Below, one piece after another: positions 11,712-24,202 of a stretch of DNA of 64,000 nucleotides. The stretch comes from Juglans regia. Lineage: Eukaryota > Streptophyta > Magnoliopsida > Fagales > Juglandaceae. The notes under the pieces are model-generated. The model worked only from the letters and a program-made list of their open reading frames with translations, made no database searches and was not told the origin of the DNA. A program made the position numbers and the translations under genes. The stretch spans positions 15,806,686 through 15,870,685 of the forward strand of contig NC_049909.1 of the NCBI RefSeq assembly GCF_001411555.2, given 5' to 3'. Position 1 is the first letter of the stretch. Every line of letters starts with the position of its first letter.

Positions 11712-11905
11712 ATTGGTTTGGATTTAAAAATAAGATGAGATAGTGTTAAATAAAAGATAAAAGTTAAAAAATATATTATTAAAATATTATTATTATTTTA
11801 AGATTTGAAAAAATTGAATTATTTATTATATTTTGTGTGAGAATTTAAAAAAATTACAATGATGAGATGAGATGAAACACTTTCCAAATCCAAATGGGAC
11901 CTCAA
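11712..11905. mobile_element. MITE with TTTGGATT / AATCCAAA ends
   Basis: It starts GGTTTGGATTTAAAAATAAG and ends near CACTTTCCAAATCCAAA, with GATGAGATG subterminal motifs and an AT-rich core. It is inserted in array block beta: the corresponding site near 2965-2985 in copy A lacks it. Same family as 768-935, 13225-13430 and 21237-21455. Confidence 0.6.
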
Positions 11906-12617
11906 CTTAATTCACTCACCTAGTATGGTACCTAACCAATTCAAAGCGTTATAATCAAAAGACGTTTTTTTTTAGAGTAATGTTATATATTATATTTTGA
12001 TCTCATTTTATAAACGCAATATTTTCTATTATTTTTGGATCATTTAGGAAAAAAAAATAATAATTATTGATGGTTAATGTTACCTTATCATAATATGATA
12101 ATGGTGTAGTATACAACAATTTTCTATTTTTATGTGTCTATTTATTGTTTGCAAAGTGTTGTCACTTTTCATTTTAAATTTTGTTATTTTAGTCATAACT
12201 ATTAATGAGGCATGTTTTAAGTGATTTTATATGTCTATAATTAAAATGATTATCTATTTCAAATATGTTGCATCAACAACTATAATTAAGACAATTAATT
12301 TTAAATGGAAGAACAAGGTTTTTTTTAGTTTATTTCTCGTTTAATTCTTACAAAGATAAGGGAAAATGAAATGAGAAAATAAGAGTAAGTTTAATGTGAT
12401 CAATCTTTGTTTTCCACATCCAACATTAGAAAGGACAAGAAATTAAGAGTCCACATCATTGAAATAGTCCAATTTAGTTATCTTTTATTTTAATAATAAT
12501 ACATGTTGCATAGCTTAAAGATAAGCTTAATTGAGTTACAAAGTAGGGGACACTATAAAAGGTCTAGACACCCTCTTGCTTACCCATGAGAATACATTGC
12601 ATGGATTTTAGAGAGGA

Positions 12618-12792
12618 ATAATACTACATACAGTCGTGAAATATACAAGTATCACGCAGTCGTTTTAAAAAAAGTGAGGTTTACTATTAAAAAATTAATT
12701 TTTTTTTATATAAATTTCGTATTTATTCATTTTTTTTAAAATAATTGTACGGCGCTTACGAACTCACGACTGTAAGTATCATTTCTTTAGAG
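12618..12792. mobile_element. Short MITE with ATACAGTCGTGA / ACGACTGTAAGT ends
   Basis: The left end TACATACAGTCGTGAAATAT is answered on the right by CTCACGACTGTAAGTATC. The core has TTAAAAAATTAATTTTTTTT. Related copies lie at about 1545-1712, 20660-20830 and 62510-62690. It is non-coding. Confidence 0.5.
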
Positions 12793-13224
12793 AGAGAGAG
12801 AGAGAATGTGGGGTTGTGATTCATGATGCGTTCACGCGAGACTATAAACCATGGAGCATGTTTTGCAACAGTCCACAAAAAATAAAGCACCAATCGGCAT
12901 GCTTAAAGCAAAACAAGACATCCATCGATTCCATCCTCTTGCCTCTTGGTTTTACGGTTTGCGCTGTTAACGCCCACAAAAAGTCGCACAATCTTTAACT
13001 AATCAACCCAATATCACTGATTTTTATTCTGATATTAGCGTCAAGTACTTTGGCTGTGTCTGTTGGGATTATAGCTCCTAACTTTCATTTAGACAACAAG
13101 ACAAAAATAAGAAAGGAAAAGGTATCTACACCTCTACCTTTATATTTTTGGCAAGGAGCTTCTTATTTGGAAATGCCAGGTATATTCACTTCATCATGTG
13201 GTATCGATGCTCCAAACTTTTTTT

Positions 13225-13750
13225 TCGGTCTGGATTGGAAACTCATCTCAACTCATTTAATTTCATCATTATAATTTTTTTTAATTTTCACACAAAGTAT
13301 AATAAACAATTTAATTTTTTCAAATCTCAAAATAATAATAATATTAAAAAATAATATTCTAACAATATTTTATTCAATTCATCTAAAATCATCTCAACTC
13401 ATCTCTGAATCTAAATGGGACTTGTAGGTTTGGACAGCAAAATCCTCCTAACTCATCTTATCTCAATATCTAAACAGCACAAACACAAACACTTATCAAT
13501 TTCAAATTTTTAATTTTTTCATCTAATCATTACAACTTTATCAAATTTCTAAACAAAATATAAAAATAATTTAAATTTTTTAAATATGAAAACAAAAATA
13601 TTATTTTAATTTGTTATTCAATTTTTTCTCTCATTTTTCAAAATTTCATAAAATATATTAACTCAAACTATTGAATTATTATTTATAAATTATTTTATTA
13701 TTATTTATAGATCATTTTATTTCATCTTATTTAAGCATATTTAAGATTTT
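13225..13750. mobile_element. MITE copy followed by further AT-rich repeat sequence
   Basis: 13225-13430 has CTCATCTCAACTCA at both ends around a core with CAATTTAATTTTTTCAAATC, and belongs to the same family as 11712-11905. 13440-13750 is similar AT-rich material with AACTCATCTTATCTCAA, probably a second diverged copy. No gene is seen. Confidence 0.45.
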
Positions 13751-14841
13751 GAGTGAGAGAAAGATACATACTATAAATATTACAAAGTCCACTTTATGCA
13801 TCTATTTCTCCAGTTCAAATGAAATTTTAAAAAAAAAACCAGTAGTTTAATCATTCAAGGCCAACTTATTTAATTTAAAAGAAAAACAAATTGTCTTCCA
13901 TTTGGACCATGCATCCACAAACAAACCGATAACATTGTTGGGGAGACTTTTCCTTTTCCAAAGAAAATTCATGCGATTCACAAACGACCCACAACAATAG
14001 ACAACACACCCATTTGGGGTGGCTTGACTTGTATGACTGAGCCACGTATTTGACTTGGTATCCCCAAATTCACTGACTACCCTAAATAAATCCCAAGTCA
14101 TAAGCAGGGTATTAAAAAAAAGAAAAATATAAAGAGATTACACAAAATAAATTTATAAACTGACATAATTTTATTGAATCTATTAGATTTGCTTTATAAT
14201 AAAAATAACTTTATAATTTGATGTATCATATCAAGTCACATCAGTTTGTAAGTTTATTTTTATATAATTTCTATATGACTAAAATATATTCTTTAAAAAA
14301 AACACAAACAAATTCAGCTAAATTTTCGTGCCAAAACAAATTCTCAATATGTTTGTTAATATGTACACATCCAACGAGAGAGAAAAAAAAAAGGTTGGTT
14401 AAGGTACTGTTAAATTCAATCTGATCAAATCATGCAATATGGCTTTAAAAAGTAGAAGTTTTCCATGAAAAATCCGCCCAACAAAGTTTAAATTAAAACC
14501 AGTATCCTTCAAATTTATTATACGTAATTAATGTATTAAAACCAGAGGAAAGCTCTATAATTGCCAAACTGGCAATTTATGAACTTCCAGAAAGTGGTAA
14601 AAAGAAAAGGTTAATGCCCAGATGAGCAAGGTCTGCATTGTCACTTGTCCAGCTTTCCCCACTCATGATCACGCTTTCTTAATTTTTTGCCGCTCGGAAG
14701 AATTAAATAGAAAGGAATATATATATATAATTTTATACCAAAAAACCATATTTTTGGGTTGTGTGTGTCTTTTGGTGAAGGAATGCTTGTCACCTACTCC
14801 TTTTAAAGTTCCCAATCTCCCAATGCTTCTCAAAGTCTCTT

Positions 14842-14867
14842 AGAGAGAGAGAGAGAGAGAGAGAGGG
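14842..14867 (+). promoter_or_regulatory. (GA)n tract in the 5' leader of the zinc-finger gene
   Basis: A GA repeat ends about 50 bp before the ATG at 14918. Such tracts are common in plant 5' UTRs and core promoters. A TA-rich, TATA-like stretch lies at about 14717-14740; the real TATA box cannot be fixed from sequence alone. Confidence 0.5.
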
Positions 14868-14917
14868 TAGTAAAAGCTTTGATCTTAGCTTGCTCTGTTT
14901 TGGTCCGTTCTGTGCCA

Positions 14918-15889
14918 ATGGAGAGGCATAGATGCAAGCTTTGTTTCAGGACTTTTGCTAATGGCCGAGCTTTGGGTGGTCACATGAAGGCTCATTTGAC
15001 CACCTTGCCTCTTCCTCCAAAGCCACTGCAACTCGTTGAGTCCCATACTGAGTCGGCCTCGTCTTCATCTTCTTCATCTGGTGAAGAGCAAGAAGAAGAT
15101 GAACAAAGCCTCAGAGATGCAGAGGAAAAGGCTTTGGCCTATGGTTTGAGAGAGAATCCAAAGAAAAGCTTCAGACTTGCAGATCCTGAGTTCTCTTTTG
15201 CAGTCGATGCTGGGTCTGTGGTCCAGGATAGAGAGAGCGAGACCGAGTCAAAGAACCCCACTCGTCAAAGATCCAAGCGAAATCGGAAACCGAGTGTAGC
15301 AGAGAATCAGGGCGAGAACTTGGAACTGAAGAAGCCAAAGTTGAGAATACCCAGTTTGGTCGACTCGCCTGAACCGCTGAGTTCGGTTTCTGATACTTCT
15401 CCAGAAGAAGATGTTGCTATGTGCCTCATGATGCTTTCAAGGGGCATATGGATGGGGAACAACGAGGAGCAAGATCAAGAACAAGGTAAACAAGTGCAAA
15501 GATCGGTTCAAGTCAAGGTCCAAGAACCAGAGGAACTGGAGGAGATTAAAATTAGGAAGGTTCGAGGGAAGCATTGTTGCGAAAAATGTAAGAAAAGGTT
15601 TCGATCTTATCAAGCTTTGAGCAGTCACAAAAGGATTTGCTATCGAGATGAAGCAGGAAATGATAGTAACGAGCGAATCTTTGAATGCCCGTTCTGTGAC
15701 AAAGTGTTTGGGTCTGGACAAGCACTTGGCGGCCATAAGAGATCTCACCTCTTGGGTTCTTCAACAGCAGCTGCTGCTACTGCAAATGCTGCTGCTGCAA
15801 GTCCCTTGAAACTTGAATCAACCGTGATAGATCTCAACTTGCCTGCTCCAGTAGAAGAAGACGATTTTAGTGTGGTCTCTGATGCATAA
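14918..15889 (+). CDS. C2H2 zinc-finger transcriptional repressor, ZAT1/ZAT4/ZAT9 class
   Basis: A single-exon gene for 323 aa. I chose the ATG at 14918 (MERHRCKLCF) rather than the upstream in-frame ATG at 14879, because the family starts just before finger 1. Finger 1 (residues 6-26, RALGGH) is at the N-terminus. Fingers 2 (about 219-240, QALSSH) and 3 (about 255-276, QALGGH) are paired in the C-terminal half, an arrangement typical of three-finger ZAT1/4/9 proteins. Between them lie acidic and Ser-rich stretches, a basic patch RQRSKRNRK (possible NLS) and the conserved DVAMCLMMLSRG box (about 164-175). An EAR repression motif, DLNLP, lies near residue 306. Finger 2 ends HKRIC, so it is C2HC, and its QALGGH core has changed to QALSSH. 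Relatives are nuclear repressors in stress and developmental programmes; the exact orthologue is not assignable here. Confidence 0.93.
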   Translation: MERHRCKLCFRTFANGRALGGHMKAHLTTLPLPPKPLQLVESHTESASSSSSSSGEEQEEDEQSLRDAEEKALAYGLRENPKKSFRLADPEFSFAVDAGSVVQDRESETESKNPTRQRSKRNRKPSVAENQGENLELKKPKLRIPSLVDSPEPLSSVSDTSPEEDVAMCLMMLSRGIWMGNNEEQDQEQGKQVQRSVQVKVQEPEELEEIKIRKVRGKHCCEKCKKRFRSYQALSSHKRICYRDEAGNDSNERIFECPFCDKVFGSGQALGGHKRSHLLGSSTAAAATANAAAASPLKLESTVIDLNLPAPVEEDDFSVVSDA

Positions 15890-16930
15890 TTATTATTATT
15901 ATTATTTTTTATCTCTAAGATCAAGTTTACATCAATCTTGCTTTGTTTAATTGGATAAAATGGATTTCCTGTAGGCGGTAGTTAGAATATTTCTTCACCT
16001 TTGTTAGTACATCAATGCTTTTGAAGTTCCTTTAAAGTTTATGGCAATTCATTTATTACTGACTACTATTTTTATATATGCTGTAACCCCAATTCAATTG
16101 TCTTGGATGTTACACAGATTCACTCCATACAAACAAAACCCAAGTGATTTTTCATAGCAAATTCCAAAGTATTGTAGCTCAAATTCCAGTGCTGTGTTAA
16201 AGGCAGAATTCATTCAATATTGTTGTTCACTGTGACAACCAAATTAGGTGCAGCAACCTTTAGTAGATGAACCCATTTCAGGTGTACCCCATTTCAGTGA
16301 TAAAAGTGTTGTTGGAGGCTTGCTTGTGGACTAAGAGAAGCTGGTCCTTAGAAAGTACCGAAATGTTGCTGTTCTGTTAACATGACAACTTTCAGTCTTT
16401 ACCAAATTCTTTATAATTTTCTTTATTTTTTTTAATTCTCATCATTTGGAATATTATCTCTCCTGTTCTTTGTTGGGTTTCTTGGTTCAAGGTGAAGAAG
16501 CATAGAATCAAATGATTTTGAAGATGAACCAGGAACTAAGCTTTAGAGCCATGAAAATGACCTCAAAAAAAAAAAAAAAAAAACATTAGATTTGGTTTCT
16601 TGAGTTGAGGAATTCATTGAGATATGCAAAATCTCTTCATTTTCTGAAGAATGGGAAAGGAGATGGGTGGAATTTATTTGCCTTGGAATGAACGAAGTAT
16701 CCGGGCAAAAGGAAGTGCCATGCTGTTGTTATCGAAGAATCAGTCAGATTTTTATTAATTCCTGATGGGAATCATATAATTAATGCCTTTTTTTAAAAAA
16801 ATTAATATATACCTGTCACTTTACCAATCGCTAAAGATTGGAATTTGTGTTCCTTTTCTTTCTTTTTTTTTTTTTTTTTTAAATAATAGAATTCCTCGTC
16901 AAAGTTAGCGTTCAAGCACGATAAATTTTA
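15890..16930. other. 3' flank of the zinc-finger gene
   Basis: An (ATT)n run begins at the stop codon (15888-15906), followed by UTR-like sequence. A run of A's lies at 16566-16583 and a T run at about 16861-16880. No further gene is visible; all small ORFs here are short and lack domains. Confidence 0.5.
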
Positions 16931-18700
16931 AGAATAATGTACGTACAATCTTATTTAAAAATTATAATATAAGTATAGATAATTTTATTTTTAAAATTTT
17001 TTAAAATTATAAAAATATTTCTCTTAAAATAATACATTTTCTCATTTAATAAAAAATCTGTATATACAATCTCTAAGTGAGGACTGTAAATAAAATTTCT
17101 CAAATTTAATATAAAAAAAATTCTCTTATCACTCAACGCATTCTCTTTAGCTTGGTTAAATAAGAAAATTGAATAAAATTTATATAATTGATATAAAAAA
17201 TATCTCATATTAAATTTGATAAATTTAAAATAATTTAGATTCTTATTATAGTAGTTGGTCAAAGATAAAAAAAAATTATAATTGATTCACTAAATATTAA
17301 AATATTAATTTCTCACTCCAAATAAACATTAAAATATTAGTTTCTCATTTCAAACAAAAATATTATTTGGTTTGTCATTAAGAAATTTAGATAGAATTTT
17401 AAATGAGTTTAATAAAATATTTTTTGTTATTAATATTAAATGACTTTTGAAAATATGATTTTTTTTAATATTAACTTAATTAGAATATAATTATTATTAA
17501 CATTTAATTGGTAAAACTACAAAATGTAATAAAAATAAATTAAATAAAAAAAATTATTAAATTAATAATATTTTATTATTATATAGAGAGTGAATGGATA
17601 ATTCAATGTAGGGATTGAATTTAAATGAAATAGAGAAATGCAAAAGAGTGTGATATTGACTAAATTCTTAAGATGGATTTGGCCAAGCCAATGAATATAC
17701 TTTCACTATTCATCACTTCACATTTTATGAAAAATAGTCTCACACCATATGAAAAAATTACAGATATGAAATATGAGAGTAAATAGTGATTGATACAATA
17801 CATTCTTCTTTTTAAAATATAGAAATAACCCTAAATAACACAATATTTAATTTATTTGAAAGTGTTTGAATCACAAAATTACAAGAAATATTAATACCCA
17901 TATATATATATATAATTGAGCTTAAATTATATCAATAAGTGGGACATTCTACTTTATCAAAAACAAGTTTTGCAAGTTCATTTTAAAAAAATTGAAAAAA
18001 TATCGGATTTATTATTTAAAAAAAAATCTATTTTTTAAAATTGGATTACTCTCGCAGCTAATAATCTTTCTCTTTTTCTTTTTTTTTTTATAATGAGTAA
18101 TTTGTGAAAACATTACATGATAAAAGTAGAAAAGTGGCAAAAAGTCTCATTAATATTGCACCCCCCATTTCTTTTCTTTTTTTTTTTTTTTTTTTTTTTT
18201 GAGCAAACAATATTAGTGTTGTCGTGGTCCTTTTGATTCCTGGTCTCCTGCAGAGTGTAATGCCTATTTGCTCTGACCAAAACACACAAAAAAAAAGATA
18301 ACTACTATGCGAGGTAAACGTTCTCACTTTCCCTTCTTTATTTAATGCCAAAAATTATGATTTCTAATAATTTCTTAAACAACTTCACGCATTTCATGAT
18401 GTAAAAGCCAAAACAGTTTGCCTTACTTTCCATGGTAAAAGGCAAAAGAGTTGCTAATCCACGTCCATTTTTTTTATTTATTTTTTCTTTCTTTTAAATA
18501 AATTACAGAATATTTATTTTAAATAAAATCCACAGAATTTTTAATACCAACACATGAAGAGGTTTTCAATTCATCATCAAACGTGCATGAATAAGTATAC
18601 CCTATTTTGATCAAATCAATCATAGAAAACCAACAACGTCCTCCTAATTAATATCAATAAGTTTGCTAAGAGATGGAAAGGATAAATTGGCAGGAAAATT
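16931..18700. other. AT-rich intergenic stretch
   Basis: A MITE of the 4430-4612 family lies at about 16935-17100. The remainder is very AT-rich and includes a T run of about 24 at 18178-18201 and a short TA repeat near 17900. The reverse-strand ORF at 18351-18088 is low-complexity lysine from the T run and is not taken as a gene. Confidence 0.5.
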
Positions 18701-18939
18701 GTTAGATCTATGTAACATACTTAACAGACCAAGAAAATTGTCGTTTGGATTCGAAGATGAGTTGAAATAGGTTGTGAATAATAGTGAGATGAATTGTAAA
18801 TAGTAGTGAGATTTGTGAGTTAAAATTGTTTAATAATAGTGAATAGTAGTGAGATGAGTTGAAATGAGTTGAGATGGACTATGAATACAAACGAGATCTA
18901 AATTGAGATGGAAAGGATATATTTGCATAAGAACATATC

Positions 18940-19438
18940 ATAAATGGACTGCACCTCCACTCAACAATTATAAAATTAATTGGGATGCAGTTATTGATAA
19001 AATCATTATAAGAAACTAGGAAAGGCTGAGTGCTATGCTATGAACACTCAGATCATCTAGGGAGATCGTTCCATATGCAAAGCTGGGGGAATCTGTTGCA
19101 GCTCTAAAAGCCACTATTCTATGCAATGAATTGAGACTGTAGCATGTTATACTCGAAGGAGATGCACTATCAATGGTTAATGCTACTAAGAGTTTTGAGG
19201 AGAAATGGAATTCAATCGGGATAATAATCAGAGATGTCAAAAATTTGTTAGGAAAGACAAATCACTGGTCTGTTAAGTATGTTCTATGAGTATTGATAAT
19301 GTTGCTAATGTGTTAGCAAAACATGCTTTTATATCTCTTCGAGGCGGTTATTCAATCGGAGTTTATTCCTCCTTGTATACATTCTTTGGTTTATGAGAAT
19401 TAATCACACCAGTCTTTTTCTAAAAAAAAAAAAAAAAG
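18940..19438 (+). pseudogene. LINE RNase H relic with poly(A) end
   Basis: The plus-strand translation contains YKINWDAVIDK, then LGESVAALKATILCNEL, VILEGDALSMVNA and DNVANVLAKHAF. This is the order expected for the RNase H domain at the C-terminus of plant L1-type ORF2. In-frame stops break it. The sequence ends in a run of A's at about 19423-19437. A MITE with GAGATGAGTTGA motifs lies just upstream (18745-18898). The TSD is uncertain because flanking sequence is itself duplicated (18672-18694 resembles 18904-18926). Confidence 0.6.
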
Positions 19439-19439
19439 A

Positions 19440-21535
19440 TTTATGTAACTTGACGTGATACATTAAAATTCTTTTATAATTTAATATATTACATCAAAAT
19501 ATTTGTGTATCATTTATGGGTGAGTGGTCCTCATATTGGCATATTGTAGTGGGACATCCTTATCACGCTATGCTCAAATAATTATATTTTCTTATGATAA
19601 CATCAACCGACCATGTGTACCATGGATTAGAGGACAGACATATGTTGATAGTTGGCAATTTGGCATCCCTAGTGAAGGCCATAATAGGAAATTCGCCCGC
19701 GACACATTTGGATAATTAGATTAGGAAAAAAAAATTATATAGATTTGAGTCTTTAAAACTTGAATCCCCTTGGATCGTATATTAAAATTTAGATTTGTCT
19801 CAGATTTTAAATTTTCAAATTTTGACTTAAAAACAAAATTTAAATTAGTTACGATAGTACTAATTTGAAATCCGAATCTAAATTTAAATTCTTTCATTTA
19901 AATACAATTTATTTATTAGAATCGGAGCCGTATTAGTTTTCTCATCTTTTATTTCGAGATGACATAAAACTTTCTTTGAAAAAAAGAAAAAGGAATTATG
20001 AAGTATTTTGTTTATGCAAATATGAAATTATCAATCGTTAATTCAGTGGGTTTGCTGGGTTTAGGATAATTTAGGGTTTTTGTTTGAATTAGAAGGTAGC
20101 CAGCCAGCCTAATAACACTTAGATTAATGGAATTGGACAACATTGAATAATAAAGGGAATACCATCTAGGTAAGTCCAAGCCCAATAATACTAAAACGAT
20201 GTCACTTAACTCAGGCCTAAATCAGAAAAAAGAAATAAAAAAATATTTTAATTAAAAAAATATTATATAAAAATAAATTTATAAAGTGATATTATTTTAT
20301 GTGATATATTAAATTATAAAATAATTTTAGTATATCACGTAAAATAACATCTAAATTTATTTTTATATAATTAGCAACTCTCAAAACAATGGCCATTATC
20401 CAAAGTGATCAGTCGGAGAAGATAAAAAAACGACACGACGACTGTCCGTTTAGAGAACAAAATGATATATAATTCACTCATTAACCCTGAAATTCTCCAC
20501 TCAGCCACTCAAAGAGCGTGCAGTCTGAAACGTGTCAGTATCAATCATTACAAAACTCAAAGGAAAGCACTTAAAGACAGAAAAATATGTCTAATTACAA
20601 CCGATCCCACTCCGCCTTTAAAAAACAGCTTCCTTCCGTACTCTCAAAATATGGAGAAATGATACTTATAATTATGAGTGTATAAATATCGTATAGTTAT
20701 TTTAAAAAAAGTGAATAAATATAAGATTTATATAAAAAAAAATTAATTTTTTAATAATAGACTCCACTCTTTTTCAAAACGACTGTACTACGTTTACACA
20801 TTTCACCACTATATATAATATTATTCTTAAAAATAAGATCAATCATCAATAGTTCTTATATATAAATATATATATTTGTTTTAAATACTTTTGTTATAAT
20901 TCATAAATGATAGATACGGTGCGTGAGTTTTAGTATATTCAATATTAAGTTTTATATCTTCTCAAAAAAAAAAAAAAATTTAAGTTTTATATTGCCTACG
21001 GCTAGTATTTAGTGCATGATCAATGCTACATATAATACTCATTTGGGGGTTATATGTGTAAGTCTAATCAATTTTATTTTTAAAATTTTTTAAAATTATA
21101 ATAATATTATTCTTAAAATGATATTTTTTTTTATTTAATAAAGATTCTACATACGCAATCTCCATTTAAAAACTGTAAGTAAATTTTCTCTTAATACATA
21201 TATCTATGTGCTGTATCTAATTTGAGTGTCTTAGGGCAGGTTTGGGGCCAAAAACAAAACACAAAATTCTCATCTCATCTCATCTTATCATTACACATTT
21301 TTCAAATTCTCATACAAAATATAATAAACAATTCAACTTTTTCAAATTCCAATACACCTTTTTCAAATCCCAAAACAATAATAATATTAAAACTTAATAT
21401 TTTAAACTTCAAAACAAAATACAAAATTTTCATCTCACCCCCCAAACCTACCTTTAGAGTTTGAATTAAGAATTAAATTAGAAGAGAAATAGTCACATGA
21501 AACGATCGCTTTTTTTTATTATTATAAGTAGTGCA

Positions 21536-21577
<42 letters not shown>

Positions 21578-22930
21578 GAAATGGAAAGAGCTCCAAGACA
21601 GCAACAATCACTTTTTTCCATGAAGTGGAGAGGGAGCAAGGGGCGAAAAGCTACAGTCAACAAATCCGTGGAATTCCAGGGGGAGTAAGGGGCCAGCCGC
21701 CAGGGCCTGCGAACTTGCGAGAGGGAGTCGACAGAGACTGGCGAGAGGGACTGGCGAGATTTTTTCTTCTGTTTTTTCTTTTGATTTTTCTTAAAAAAAA
21801 ACTTACCAGCCACCTCATTCTGTATAATATTCGGTAGGCAATTTTCTCTTGAACTAGTATTTCTCACAAACTCTTTGAAAAATATAGATAAATTTTGGAT
21901 TAATACGAAAAAAAAAATAATTTTTTTAATAATAGACTCTAATTGTATCTAACACTTCAACTGTATTTAATACTATTCAAAATAAAAAATAAAAAATATT
22001 AAATATAATCATGAATTATATAAGTGATGCATATTATTTTTAAAAAATAATTGGATTTATCGTTAAAAGAATTATTGTTTTTTTTAAATAGATATCATAT
22101 TTATTTATTTTTTTTAAAAGAAATGTATAATATTTATATATTCTATAACTATAAATATATAAATATTTATATTAATTAGTGTCCCCCATTTTGTCCAACA
22201 CAGGCCTAAATGCCTCCACCCTTAATTACTGAGATTGATTAAGGGGCGAGAGGCACTCCTCATTGGCACGACGAACAGCCTCTTGCTAACACGTCATTCT
22301 TTTGTAGATCTTCCAAATCCGACTTGGGGACCATGCAATTGGCTTACATTATCATTGCCAATTAATAAGCACTAATTTGTTATTGAGAGGAGAGGATGGT
22401 GCAGTCCACCACCCAACATACTCTGTAACTTATACTTGATTATTAATTTAACGTTAGTTCTGATAATTAATGAAATATATATATATATATATATATGAGT
22501 TAGTCTATATACAGTCTCTAAATTACGACTACTTATGTAAATCTATACAGTTATGTTTAAAAAAATTTTAAAATTATAATAATATCTTATTTAAAATGAT
22601 GTTTTTTCTCATTTTATTCTTATTCATCAATGTGACTGTACTTAAATAGAGAAAAAATAGAATTTCTCTATATATATTGTATATGATTTATTTGGAGCAA
22701 TAATATCGGTGGTAAGAACGTACAATTTAAAGCGGTATTATAAATTATTTTTTTTTTTTAAATAAAAGTACTTCACTTATAAAAAAACATAAAAAAAGAA
22801 ATCTATTTTTAAGTTAATGTAGAGGATACACTCTTTACAAAGCTAACAATTCGATTTATAAAAAAAAAAATTAGAAATTAAATATTTTATAAATTAAATT
22901 ATGTCATGTCAACAATGTAAAAGATTAAGA
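19440..22930. other. Intergenic stretch with clustered MITEs
   Basis: No gene is seen. Recognisable items are a palindromic AT-rich MITE at about 20262-20378 (ends TATAAAAATAAATTTATAAA and complement; relatives at 14150-14280 and 59220-59340), and further MITEs at about 20660-20830, 21025-21195, 21237-21455 and 22500-22670. A (TA)n run lies at 21541-21570. The ORF at 21497-21688 crosses that repeat and is not convincing. Confidence 0.5.
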
Positions 22931-22936
22931 AAAATT

Positions 22937-23133
22937 CTATTCCTAAGCCTCATACACCACACACCATTCTTTTTATGATTTCTTTAATTTTATTCTCTTA
23001 CCAAATATGTGGTATATGGATTATAAGTAGAATAATTCAATTATTTTAAGAATAATAAAACGAAAAAAAAACTTTAAAAAAATTTTAAAAAAATAAAAAA
23101 ATTTTGTTGTGTGGTGTATGGGCTTATGAATAG
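22937..23133. mobile_element. MITE with CTATTCCTAAGCCTCATACA / CTTATGAATAG ends
   Basis: The left end CTATTCCTAAGCCTCATACA and the following CCACACACC are answered on the right by TTGTGTGGTGTATGGGCTTA and TGAATAG. It is 197 bp and non-coding. A second copy with the same ends lies at 48096-48269. Confidence 0.65.
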
Positions 23134-24202
23134 CAATGCTCAAAGATTAATAGATAATCATCCATACCTGCTTATAAGTAGAAGGATTAAAAAAAAAAAG
23201 ATGTGCTTAAACTGCATATATACAAATTTTATACAAAATGTGAGACATCATATTGTATTTTTTTATTTATTATAAAGTTAATCTAACATATTACACTAAG
23301 CTACATTAGTATAATATAGACTTGTTTGTGTAAGAATGATGACACTTTTTTTGTTAAAAGAAGAAATTTGTTAAATGTACTTAAAAAAAATTTACAAAAA
23401 ACTTATTTCTCCACGTGTTAGTTATTGATATGCTGAAAATCATAAAAATCTAACAAAATAAATTCTCTAATACACAAAAATGAAACAAGAGGACCGTTAA
23501 GTTTTACATGCAAGGGAAGCGAATCGTGTAAATTATTAAGGAAAATTGAGAGAGAGAGAGAGTGAGTAGTCTTGAAAATCATGTGTTGCTGCACGAAACA
23601 CATGTCCTCGATCTTTCCGCATGCATTATGGATCGTGGCCGGTGGTCTTAATAATTTCGTGTTTATGTACTAAAAGGATGAATCAATATTCCGCCCATGA
23701 ATAGATGTCATGTATTCAAATTGAATGTTAAGTTTAATGATTAGCTATATTCGATCGAGATTGTGATATTGTTTTGAGATAATTCGGACGCATTACAAGA
23801 AAATTAGTTATTTGCGACAGTTATTTTCAACAAAATGATTATTTTTAATTAAAATGAGATAATTTTAATTGCAAAGAGTAGTTTCATTGTAAAAAATTAA
23901 TCATAAATATTCATTTTTCTTACTGTGACGTTTTAGATTCAAATTTTCCTTTTAGTTATTTATTTATTTATTTTTGTTTGTTAAGGATCAATGGTACCTA
24001 GCTAGCTCATACATAGTTTATTAGACAATTCTAACTGTGTTTACAACCCTCGAACATCCTGAAGATTACGCTAAATATTAAAAAGCCCAAAACCAACGTG
24101 TCAAAAGTGGAGTATTATTAATTAAATATATGATCCGGTGTGAGGGGAGGAATTGAGCCATGCAGCTGGCGCTTGTTGGGATGTTTCATCCCATGTATGT
24201 AT
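23134..24202. other. Intergenic stretch left of the copia element
   Basis: AT-rich, with a short GA repeat near 23550. The ORFs here are short and carry no recognisable domain. No regulatory signal could be assigned. Confidence 0.5.

Larger units (their letters stand above)
10215..14480. repeat. Tandem non-coding unit, copy C
   Basis: Alpha pieces lie at 10230-10405 and 11195-11262, beta at 11460-12200 and gamma at 12205-12300. A short link lies at 14086-14110 (AAGTCATA with a TATTAAAAAAAA tail, as at 3893-3920), and delta at 14330-14480. The copy is split by MITEs at 10411-10821, 11712-11905, 12618-12792 and 13225-13440. It ends about 440 bp upstream of the zinc-finger start codon. Small ORFs inside it (for example 14101-13847 minus) show no recognisable domain. 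Confidence 0.65.

Noticed and set aside
13847..14101. 84-codon minus-strand ORF starting MTWDLFRVV
   Set aside because: No recognisable domain, lies in an inserted part of array copy C, and the other copies lack it. Length alone is not evidence.
18088..18351. 87-codon ORF with a poly-lysine stretch
   Set aside because: It is generated by a T homopolymer on the plus strand; no homology is evident.
21493..21867. Overlapping ORFs across the (TA)n run at 21541
   Set aside because: Tyr-Ile repeats come from the microsatellite; the flanking residues show no domain.
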